Shown here piece after piece: positions 46,668 through 56,163 of a DNA stretch of 64,000 bases; within the stretch, counting starts at the first letter, position 1; every line of letters begins with the position of its first letter. Position numbers and translations under genes: made by a program. A model generated the notes under the pieces. It saw only the letters and a list, made by a program, of their open reading frames with translations, was not told the DNA's origin and made no database searches. Source of the stretch: Cladopsammia gracilis (taxonomy: Eukaryota; Cnidaria; Anthozoa; Scleractinia; Dendrophylliidae); NCBI GenBank assembly GCA_022457155.1, contig JAJGOT010000322.1, positions 147,501 through 211,500 on the forward strand. The letters run 5' to 3'.

Positions 46668-47655
46668 GCGCGGTGGTGTAGCGGTTAGCGCGTCGGATGT
46701 TCAACCTGAAGGTCGGGGTTCGAGCCTGGTCTCTGCCGTCAAGTTGTTTCCTTACTCAGGTAAATTAAGGCATGGGCCTTCAATTATTTCGCCCAAAAAG
46801 TGACGGGGTGGTCTATCTTCTGAGGCTTTATTTGTAACAGCGTAGAACTTTGCAAGGCTAATAAGTTTGCAATTATTGTCATTTTGACATGCACGTAATA
46901 TGCGAATTAGGTCACGTGACTTATCGCGGCCACAAAGTCTTTAAAAATCTGCAAAAATGGCACCAGTTTATATCAACAGTAATCTATTTTTACTGCTCTC
47001 AAATGGTTCACAAAGTCAACAACCAAAGTTCTGTGCCCTGACCTTTTGAAATATTTTATTAATTTTGAAAATAAACGACATTTTGTACTTGTGCTCAGTC
47101 CACACATACAAGTAATTTAAGTTTTTCACACTTTTGTTTTGATAAAAGGCCGGGCACAGAAATATAATGATGTACCTAATACGCAAAACATTATAATCCT
47201 AAAGGCAGCTTTCGGAAAATAAGAAAAACTGGTGCCAATTTTGAGCTAAAAATAGCCCTGACAGGTCACGTGTCTTAATTTGCATACGTCATGTACGTCA
47301 ATATGACAACATTGTCAAACATATTAATCTGGCAAAGTTTTACGTTTGTATAGCTTAATCCTCAGAAGATAGACCATCCCCTCACTTTTCGGGCGAAATA
47401 AGTAGCCGGCCCATTCCTTAATTTACCTGAGTAGACGGGAAACGTTGCTCCACGTTGTCTCTCTCCACCCAGCTCTGTATAAATAGGTACCGGCGATCGA
47501 CATAATGCTGGGAGGTAACCTTGCGATGCACTAGCATCCCATCCAGGGGGGAGTAGTAATACTCTCAGTCGCTTCATGCATGATACAGATACCGGGTTAA
47601 GCTCCAGCAGTTGTGAGCCATTGGGCTTGTGAAGATTTACCTTTACCTTATACTG
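46668..47655 (+). mobile_element. tRNA-headed SINE with an insertion
   Basis: The head (46668-46738) has an A-box-like GTGGTGTAGCGGTTAGCGCG and a B box GGGTTCGAGCC. Its ends do not pair as a tRNA acceptor stem, so it is not a working tRNA gene. The body resumes after a 677-bp insertion and ends with the same conserved domain as 41172-41338 and TTTACCTTTACCTTATAC. SINEs of this type use LINE enzymes to move. Confidence 0.82.
46755..47431. mobile_element. 677-bp MITE inside the SINE, TA flanks
   Basis: Ends CTCAGGTAAATTAAGG and its mirror CCTTAATTTACCTGAG, with arms of about 75 bp including GGTCTATCTTCTGAGG. TA flanks (46753-46754 and 47432-47433) fit Tc1/mariner. The SINE body continues on both sides. 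Confidence 0.82.
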
Positions 47656-48480
47656 TAAATAAGCAAAATCTACTGTCGTGAATTTTTAGTGTCTTTAGCT
47701 CAGGATGTATGGGCAGGATGGAAATTGATTGCAACAGGAGAAAATGCAACTATAAAAAGTTGGGCGAACTCATGTGTCCGTTAAAATGAGAGATGCGGGT
47801 GCCGAGGATTCTGTGAATTTTAAGGTCGGGATACGGGTTAACGAGAAGCGGCGGTATGCGGGAACGTATTGAAAACTACGCCAGACCCAATTAAGCAAAT
47901 TCGCTCCACACCAAAGCGGGAAGACGAATTGAAGAAACTTACTTCGCACCCTTATATCGTCCCTTTGGTGTTTTATAAACATTTTATATATGTTTTGTTT
48001 TTATATTGTTATTATTTTTATATTATTCGAGAAAATTTAATCATGTTTTCATGATTATGGCCAGGAGCATGCTTATTATCTTGAAACAGGAAGAAAAAAA
48101 AATCACCAAAACTGAGTTATAAACGCAAAGTAATATGAACTAAAAATAAAGGGCTAAAAACTCAACATTCCACCAGAATGGCAATTTTGATTTTTTGACA
48201 GTCTATCGCGGAATTAAATTTAATGAACTTTAATCCATTTCCATCCTTGTGATCCTGCACTTTTTCTCCAAACTACTGCTTCTGTTTTGCTCTATAGAAT
48301 CGTTTTATCCAATTTAATTGTATATTTGGTGAGATTTCAGTCTCTTTAATCGATTTGATTTGCTATTTTAGGCCTAGGCCGACGGGAGGGGTGGAGGTTT
48401 ATACTATATATATACTCTATTCTATCTGTTGCTTTTCTTTTCCTTTTTAAAAAATGTTCTGCATGATGTTGATGACTGCA
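47656..48480. other. Non-coding intron
   Basis: No exon or repeat of note was recognised here. Confidence 0.4.
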
Positions 48481-48954
48481 ATGCGCAACATAATAAACCG
48501 CACCACAGGAAGGTACTGTTCAATAGCTTTTATTTGAATGGTCACACTCTATGATTTCATTCACAGACTCAAAAGTTTGAATCGCCTTGTACAGCATAAC
48601 AAACAGCAACACAGGAAAGTACTGCTCAGTAGCTTTCATTTAAATGGTCACACTTTAGGGCTTCATCCACAGACTCAAACGTTAGAACCACCCTGTACAG
48701 TATAATAAACAGCACAACAGGAAAGTACTGCTCAGTAGCTTTCATTTGAATGGTCACACTTTAGGGCTTCATCCACAGACTCAAAAGTTAGAATCACCTT
48801 GAACAGCATAATAAACAGCACCACATGAACGTTCTGCTGAATAATTAACTTTCATTTGAATGGTTACACTTTACTGACTTTAGGGTTTCATCCGCAGACT
48901 CGAAAGTTTGGTAAAACCTTGTAATTTATCATTGAGGGATTACCGATGATCTTT
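48481..48954. repeat. Tandem repeat, unit about 118 bp, four copies
   Basis: Units contain GGAAAGTACTGCTCAGTAGC, CATTTGAATGGTCACACT and CATCCACAGACTC. The last, most diverged unit is shared with 63041-63180. It is the left part of a larger dispersed repeat that continues at 51297. Confidence 0.9.
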
Positions 48955-49260
48955 AGCCCCATTTACACGACATTCATTTTGGGTCCGGCACTCTTAAATT
49001 TTGGCACGCGGGCCGATAATTTGGGGCACGGCCCTCTTGATTTTTGCTGTGTAAATGCAAAATGTTTGGCACGCGTGCCCAAAAATTTAGGCGGGCCGAG
49101 ACCACCTCAGGAGGTAGTCTCGGCCCGCCTAAAAAGAGGCCCGCGTGCCAAAACGAATGCATTTTCGTTCCCAGAGCCTTCGGCGACGAGGCGAAAATAA
49201 CTTTTGGCGCCAAAATTTCAATAACACAGGCGCAAACGTTTGTTGTTCGCGGCAAGAAAG

Positions 49261-49398
49261 ATGGCCTCGAGAGGGGAAACTTGGAGCAAAGAATCAACAG
49301 ATACTTTGATTGATCTATGGTCAGAAGAATCGATTCAATTTGCGCTTAAGACCTCTAAGGAAGGAAGACAAGGAAGGGAAGTTTACAACACACTACAG
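49261..49398 (+). pseudogene. Myb/SANT-like protein exon of the Harbinger element
   Basis: ATG at 49261 starts MASRGETWSKESTDTLIDLW, then SEESIQFALKTSKEGR and a donor CTACAG|GTAAGT at 49398. The Trp spacing fits the Myb-like DNA-binding protein that accompanies PIF/Harbinger transposases. Later exons (about 49700-49870) contain stops, so the gene is probably dead. Confidence 0.65.
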
Positions 49399-50263
49399 GT
49401 AAGTAACAATATTAAATTCAGTTCGATAAAAAAGCTTCTCGTTGTCAGCTGCCAACAAATTAGAATAGTGATATTACAAAATGTGCTTAATCTTACCTCG
49501 TTCTCTCCTTCCACTGACATTATTATTTCTTTGCATTGTCCTGTACTGAAGCATGGCATATTCGTATAATTTTGTGTCTTGTTCTTTAAGTCAAATGTGT
49601 TTTAAAAATCTTTTCATCAGGTACAGCTTCAACCGAAGGTTTTGAGGGCTTCACAGTTAAGACGTTATTAATAAAATGAAAATTAAATTAAGACAAAAGT
49701 ATTAAACGGAAAAAGACAAAAGCAGAAAAAGTGGAAATGGCTCGTCAAAAAAGCAGTGGAGATATTTTAACAAGATGGACAATATTATGTCGGAGAGGCA
49801 CATTGCCAATCCTCCCTCCATCGTGGACACAATGGCAAATATGTCGGATACAAGCCAAGAACATCTTAAGCGTGACACTGCCGTTGGTAAGTTCTTTTGA
49901 TAGCTCTATGATCTATTCTCCATTGCATGTGTTTACGGGTCAGTCCATTGTAGGTGCATATATATGATTCAATTCTACTTGTTTCTTGTAATTATATAAG
50001 CTAATAGGGGAAAAAGCGGAATAAAATAATATTGTCAAGGAGTATTCTTTGTCAAATATATATGTTTATTTTTTTTATCATTTGTTTTAACACTTCCAGT
50101 CTATCTGCCTGTAGCTACTCCAAGTCATCTTCAAATTCATAAGTCATAGCAAAATGACTATGTAATAAGTTAATCTTCTAGCTGTACCTTCTGACTCAGT
50201 TGACTCTTCTCTCCAACAAGAAACATTTTACACCTGACTTTTTGTAACTCAGTAAGCTTATAT

Positions 50264-50626
50264 GAGGGTCGTGAAGGGGGGTATCAAATCCCAGTTCCCA
50301 GCCTAAATTTGGCCCAAATCCCAGTTCCCATTTTACCCCTTCACGACCCTCTAACTATGCAACCGTGTAAGCCTGGTAGCTAGACCGCGGGCGCGAAGGC
50401 GAAAAATACTGATTTCACGGTCTCTACTGTCTCTACTGAGGAGTGCAAGGTCTATTGCTACGAAATTTTATTTTTCAATTTCAAAATATTGGAGCAAAGA
50501 CCGCTGAAGAAAAGAAATCCCATTCCCATTTTATAATTGTTCATCCCATTCCCAGTGGCTAAATCCCATTTTCCCAGTCCAAAATAAGGCTAATCCCAGT
50601 TCTCATTTTACCCCTTCACGACCCTC
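50264..50626. repeat. 363-bp MITE nested in the Harbinger element
   Basis: Ends GAGGGTCGTGAAGGGG and mirror CCCCTTCACGACCCTC. The interior repeats TCCCAGTTCCCA and CCCATTCCCA. It lies where the transposase C-terminal half should be and is the likely cause of its loss. Confidence 0.75.
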
Positions 50627-51027
50627 GTATCCTAACACTATTGGGGCTAGGTAGGAGTATTGCCAATCGACGATTTGGAGTAACAGCCTTTCGCATTGGT
50701 GTGTCCTGACGAGATATGTCATCACAAATCTCATGGAGAATATATTCAAATGTCCCACGGGTTACTCTGAAGTTTGAGTACCACAGTTCATCCGGAAAAC
50801 GTGATTCGACCATGTCGAACCAGGCAAAAGTCCACACATCTCTCAACCGCGGAGGGTTTAAACAGCTCAAAATAGCTTGCATCAGGCTGGCCGTACTGTC
50901 GCCGCTTCAATGCATTGAACAGTGGTACAAGCGATGACCTTGCTTCGTCCCTCAGTTCTCTTGGTCGTTTTCGCTTTTTAAAGGAATAAAGCGATAAAAT
51001 TGCTTTTCGCACTCGAGTATCCGCCAT
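50616..51027 (-). pseudogene. HARBI1-like: HARBI1-like transposase, N-terminal part only
   Basis: ATG at 51027 (MADTRVRKAILSLYSFKKRK) reads to about 50880, where the frame shifts. It then continues as DMVESRFPDELWYSNFRVTRGTF, the conserved N-terminal helical region of Harbinger transposases, up to RRLAILL. Sequence then breaks into the nested MITE. The DDE catalytic domain is absent. The element cannot mobilise itself. Confidence 0.75.
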
Positions 51028-51296
51028 TTTGACTTTCAACAACACGCTTCGCGAACCTGAATGGCCGGCCCCGGGGACGAGCGAAGAACTATGTGAGCCG
51101 CTGTTAATGAGACCGGAGGCTCGCAAATTTAGGAGTGCCGTTCTTATTTTCGGGGTGCCGTTCAGAAATGAACATTGAAAAAAATCGAACATATTTTGAC
51201 ATGTAAATGAAGCGGGCCGTGCCTTAAATTATCGGCCCGCGTGCCAAAATTTAGGAGTGTAGGACCCAAAATGAATGTCGTGTAAATGGGGCTTTT

Positions 51297-52197
51297 GTAT
51301 CCTCTCCGTGTCAGAGCACTATGCGAGCAGAGGTTATTTTTTCGCCCTAAATGTGCCGGCGTGCACGCGTTCAATCAGTCCTGGTATATTTCCCATGTAT
51401 TGCACTGTTTACAATCTTTTCTTAGAACAGAGTGCGGGATATTGAGCGTCAAACCGAAGAATTCCCAAACCCTACCTTCTGCGACGATCGTCTCAGGGAG
51501 ATGTAAAGAATGGGTACAAAATACAAACGAATTTCATTCTTCTTCAGTTCAGTTCAGTGAAATGAAACATTCAAGGACCACGCAACATTTCACACAATAA
51601 TATCACCATTTTATTATTCTTCTCTGTATTTTATCGTTACATTCGTTTGGCAAAAGTCACAGAATATATATGACGCTACTTGTTTCCATAAAAGACAACA
51701 ATATATTGCGAGTCACGGGTAAAAAATACATATGCAAGAAAGTGATATCTGTTTTCTTTTTCTAAATTTAAACTCTTAACAGACTTAATGTTTACAACTG
51801 TTACAAAATATAGATCCAGGATAATACCAACTACCAAGAACAAATTGAATTTTTTAACCATCATAATAAAAAAATTGAATAAAACTTGTCAATTTAATCA
51901 AAGTTAACGACAGAATTGATAATTCTGGAGGAGAAAAACAAATTTAGCCCTTTGAATCAAATTTTCTTTTTCCGCCGTGTCTAAATGCCCGACACGGCGT
52001 ACTTTTTCAGTTGTGGTAACACAACGTGACCATGCATTTCATAAAACATCTCGCAATTAGACACAACGAAAATATTCAAGTTTTATTCCTCTATATCTGT
52101 AACACAGAAAAGAAAATTAAATGAAAAAGTGAGCGCTTTAAGGTTATTTTCGCCGGAGAAACATTCACTAGCGCAAGCGAAACTCATGATGACTGGT
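51297..52197. repeat. Dispersed repeat, continuation after the Harbinger insertion
   Basis: 51297-51860 matches 63186-63720 at high identity (for example CGGCGTGCACGCGTTCAATC). The 60-100-codon frames in it are not conserved between the two copies and are not called. A short hairpin, CCGTGTCTAAATGCCCGACACGG, lies at about 51973-51997. Confidence 0.75.
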
Positions 52198-52370
52198 CAG
52201 GGGCGGATGCAGGATTTTTTCTTAGGAGGGGGTGCACCTCTAAGGAATGACGTAACTGAAGGGTCACGTAAACAAATTTTAAAAGCGAACAACGCAGACT
52301 ACAGGTCATCTCAGCGGGGGGGGGGGGGGGGTGCGCACTCCCCCGCACCCTCCCCCTAGATCCGCCCCTG
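52198..52370. repeat. 173-bp hAT-like MITE, 5-bp duplication
   Basis: Ends CAGGGGCGGAT and ATCCGCCCCTG, flanked by CTGGT at 52193-52197 and 52371-52375. It includes a G tract at 52317-52331. A lone left end of the same family lies at 62992. The CAGGG ends suit hAT, but hAT normally gives 8 bp, so a 5-bp variant is inferred. Confidence 0.75.
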
Positions 52371-53620
52371 CTGGTTTCTCAGAAATAGTACAGCATTCGG
52401 ATCTTCTCGAGTCTTTTTCAGCAACGTGATTGTTTGACAACGATAAATGGATCACAAGACACGTGCAGTTTACATCTTATAATGGTGGTGAATTTTCGCA
52501 GCTGAAATTTCTGTTGGCTGTTCTATCCCTCTTCAACCTGGCGAAATAAAAATTCATGAAAGGCAAACAATCGAAACAATTGAGAAATTCATTTCAACAC
52601 GGTATTTGAATTTTATAGTTTCGGTTTCTTTCCGCTTCAAAAGCGCAAGTGCTGTGCCGAGAGTGAGCGAAACGATCAGGCTTCGTTCGTTGTATTACAA
52701 CAAAATACTTTTTAAAAAACATTTCATTAACTGCGAAAAAAGGATTGAGATTGAAGACATTGGACTCACCGAGAGCTGAGGAGAAACGTCCCAGTGTATG
52801 TTTACGTTCTTCTTGGAGAGTGAGTACATGGTAGGGGGGCTATCATAATGGTGATTTTATGTAGAGCGGGGTGTCGTAATTGCAATTTTGTGACACAGGA
52901 GAAATTCAACGTAAACTTAGACTGGTCTCCCCCTGCGGGGGCAGCCCAGTAATAAGTGTCCGACCTCCTTCTGAGCTATGGAAGGTAGACTCTACCCGGT
53001 TTTTCTTTGTGTCACGATTTTGCATGCAAATTTATGCACGCATATTTTAGTGTACGCGAACTCGCCCCTGCCTCCCCTAGAAAATTATTTTTGTCCCCTA
53101 TTGTTATAAAAGGCTTCAGGAAGGTTAAACCAATCAGAATCCGTCTACTGAGCGCATGTCTGGATTTTAGGGGGGACTAGAGAGAACCGGTTTGTCACTC
53201 GGAGAAGATTCAGATTTCAAACAAATATGGATCCTTCTTTACTCTACACTTCAATTTTTCAGACGTTCATTTTCCATTACCAAGATGTAAACACGCCTTT
53301 TAAGACATCGAAATGGAAAGAAAAAGTCCTTAAGACGATTTGTATGCCTCTGAAGTGGCGGTTAGAGAGCTGAAAGCGATGGAATCTTCCTGTGATTTAT
53401 AACAAAGCGGGACATCTGGAAGCGCGAAGCAGCAGACTTTACTAAGAATTTTCAAGCATTCCTGGAAAACTACGGTAAAGAAAATAACATTTTTGAATGT
53501 CCATTTACTTTGTAAGAAACATTTCATAGACTGTTTGTTCTTCGACATGTCCTAAAATTTGCTTGCGTTGCTGACACGGCTTCCTCGATGCGATAATTTA
53601 ACGCATTTTGCTCTTGTGTA
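52371..53620. other. Non-coding intron
   Basis: No exon or clear repeat. A short hairpin, CCCCCTGCGGGGG, lies near 52930. Confidence 0.4.
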
Positions 53621-54565
53621 CCAGTCAATTCCAAGACCGCCCATCCCCCCCCCCCCGGGCATACCCCGGGCATTTGACTACAGGTTAGCTCCGCATAGTG
53701 GGGCATTTGACATGAAACGAGGCCCGACGGGGCGGGCATTTGACTTCAACAAAAACGTTGGTTAGCGGTCGCAAGGTAAAAGATTTCGTAATCCATTCTT
53801 TCCGGTTCCACGTGTCTGTTGCGTTTCTTTTTTTATCAACGGACAAAACGAAAGTGACTAAGCAAGATCTTTGTTCACATTTAGTATTTCGAAACATATG
53901 TTCGTTCTATTTTTTTTCGCTGCAACTAAATCTAGCTAAGAGATATATAAACAACAGACGACAGCACAAGCAAAGATTTAGATATTTAAAGTGAACATGA
54001 TAATATGTACGATTTATATGTTGGTCGAATTCAAAACCACAACTGAAATAGTGGCATGCATCTTACAGCGTACGTCATCTCACCTCGAAAACAATCCGAA
54101 CAGCACCAGTTTATAGATTTGTCTTGGCAAGTCTATTATGTTAAAGAAAACCATCCAGATCGGCTAAAAATTGTTTTGACTTCGCAAATAGCGTTTAAGA
54201 ACAACTTCAGACTTTACATACAGGCATCGTTGGCACCGAAGTTGCCAACTTCGTTTCAAAGTTCGCAAGTTTGGTTGGCAAACTGACAAATGTAATTGAC
54301 AACTTCGCAACGTAGTATCAAATTTGCCAACGAACTTGGCAAATGGCGAGGCCAAAGTAAGCTGAAATCCACTGTAACTAGTTTATACTTTAATCCCTCC
54401 TTGCCCGGACGGTGGGGCATTTGACGCTCTGTGAAGCCCTGCACGGTGGGGCATTTGACCGTATAAACTGCCCACATAGTGGGGCATTTGACAATTTTTT
54501 TTGAAAAAAGTCAAATGCCCGGGGGGTTGCCCGGGGGGGGGATGGGCGGTCTTGGAATTGACTGG
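53621..54565. mobile_element. 945-bp inverted-repeat element with subterminal repeats
   Basis: Arms of about 60 bp start CCAGTCAATTCCAAGACCGC, with TA flanks (53619-53620 and 54566-54567). Near both ends the word GGGGCATTTGAC recurs: about 53699 and a variant at 53730 on the left, about 54414, 54447 and 54480 on the right. Such subterminal motifs can be transposase-binding sites. A C tract and a G tract lie within the arms. No gene. Confidence 0.82.
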
Positions 54566-54567
54566 TA

Positions 54568-55639
54568 CATATGAGACTAAACTAATAGATATTTGAATAA
54601 AACGTTCAACTGAGAGAATTCGTTGTCTTTTTTCCTGTGTAAAGGCAAATTGCGATTAAACTTGCGATTAAAGGCAAATTGCGATTAAACTAGTAACTGA
54701 AATTAATAAGTTAGATGGCGCTTTCTAAAATAAAGTTTGCTTTCAAGATTTTTTGATTCGCGAAAACATTATGCGAATCATCTTTACAGATAAGAATGGC
54801 ATTCTATATACACAGGAAAAGTCGGAAATTTTAGAAAACACTAGATATAAATAAAGCAGGTTGCAGAATTTAATTATTATTTTGTGATGAATTCGCCCGC
54901 GCTGCAGTTAGGATAAATAAATCGCCAAGCCTTCCGGAAGCAGAAAATCACTGAATTCTGATAAGCGTTTAACTCTTTTATTCAAGGGAAAGACATTTTC
55001 ATTCAAGGAAATATGAGTTTCATTGAAACGTGTTGACCTTTAGAACAAATATTTTGGATTCATGATCATGAATCGAATTACATTTCACACGAAATTTGCA
55101 TATATGAAATCAAACAGGGGGGTCATGATGCGTCACGCAATATTTTTATTAAAATGTTTCACAGTTTTGACATTATAAAAGCAGAATCTCCTGAATCCGA
55201 TTACATGTATTTTTTTTCATTATCTCAGATAAATTTAGAACTTCCAAAAATTTATTGGAAATCTGGGCAGGAGGAGGGGTCTCTGGGGCTTGGAAATACA
55301 GGTGGGAGGGAGGGGGGGAGTCTAGCGGGCCAGGAAATCCGGGCGGAGGGGGAGGGGTCAAACAGTCTTGCCGTCCGACGGTTGGGGGGGGGGGGGTGGA
55401 TTCTTTCTGGAATAACCCAATGAAATAGAAATAATTCACGGTTTGGGAAGTATTAGACTAGTGTGGGTTTGATAAGGAATCAACAAATTAAATATTCCAA
55501 GCGAGAACAGAAAAATTGGTAGCTTCAATCAACATGTCTTGTGTGATGATACAATGTGTGTCATGCAAAATTCGTTGACGGGGGAGGGGTGCGTGACCCG
55601 TTTAAAATAAACCGTAAAACTCTCTTACGCAAGCGCATG
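54568..55639. other. Non-coding intron, G-rich part
   Basis: A direct repeat of about 29 bp (AAGGCAAATTGCGATTAAAC) occurs near 54643 and 54672. Around 55260-55400 the sequence is strongly G-rich, with GGAGGAGGGG and GGGCGGAGGGGGAGGGG words and a G tract at 55385-55397. No exon found. Confidence 0.5.
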
Positions 55640-55815
55640 AGTGTAGGCTACAATAGTAGCCTCTTGTTTCAAATGATGCAACAAACAGCCTCAAATAAAC
55701 AATGTTCTAGCTAACTGATTCAATTTGAACCAATCCAAAATGCTCAAAATTGAATAATTCTTAATTCTTATGTGACAACATAACAGATAAAATACACTAA
55801 ATTTTAGAATCATAT
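55640..55815. repeat. Dispersed repeat, matches 63835-64000
   Basis: CAAATGATGCAACAAACAGC and ACTAAATTTTAG bracket a segment found again at the very end of the window. It appears to belong to the 48481/51297 repeat family. Confidence 0.75.
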
Positions 55816-55867
55816 TTAAACTGCAAGAATATAATGTGCACATTCTGTTCATGGGTCATAAGTGAGA

Positions 55868-56120
55868 TTTAGGCCCCATCCACACGTATACGTTTATGTT
55901 CGCAAACGCATTCGTTTTTATGCGTTTAGGCCTCCTGTTCACACGTAAACGATGAAAACGGTCACCCTAAACGGATATTTTCAAAAACGTCCTCCAAAGT
56001 GGAAATTTTCGAAAACGCTGTTTACCCGTTTACGTGTGGACAGTGTAAACGGATATCAACGCATGCTCAATGGAGATTTTTAGCGTTTACGTGCGAGAGG
56101 CCTAAACGCATAAAAAAATG
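55868..56120. repeat. Nested inverted-repeat MITE
   Basis: Begins TAGGCCCCATCCACACGTAT, a form common at hAT-like ends. An inner inverted repeat (TTTAGGCCTC and ACGTAAACG at about 55924-55950, mirrored at 56085-56110) surrounds it. It lies 44 bp downstream of the TRIM stop. Confidence 0.55.
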
Positions 56121-56163
56121 TTAAAAAACTTATGTAATTACGTCCAGGAGCCGATTACCATAC

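Larger units (their letters stand above)
48955..51293. mobile_element. 2,339-bp PIF/Harbinger transposon (decayed)
   Basis: Terminal inverted repeats of about 80 bp start AGCCCCATTTACACGACATT. TTT flanks both ends (48952-48954 and 51294-51296). The same repeat at 63183-63185 is continuous, with a single TTT, which proves the insertion. It carries both genes expected of the family: a Myb/SANT-like exon on the plus strand and a HARBI1-like transposase on the minus strand. The latter is broken. Confidence 0.92.

Noticed and set aside
46668..46738. tRNA gene
   Set aside because: A and B boxes are present but the acceptor stem does not pair, and a SINE body follows.
48481..48954. CRISPR-like array
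   Set aside because: The 118-bp units are contiguous tandem copies without unique spacers, and the DNA is eukaryotic.
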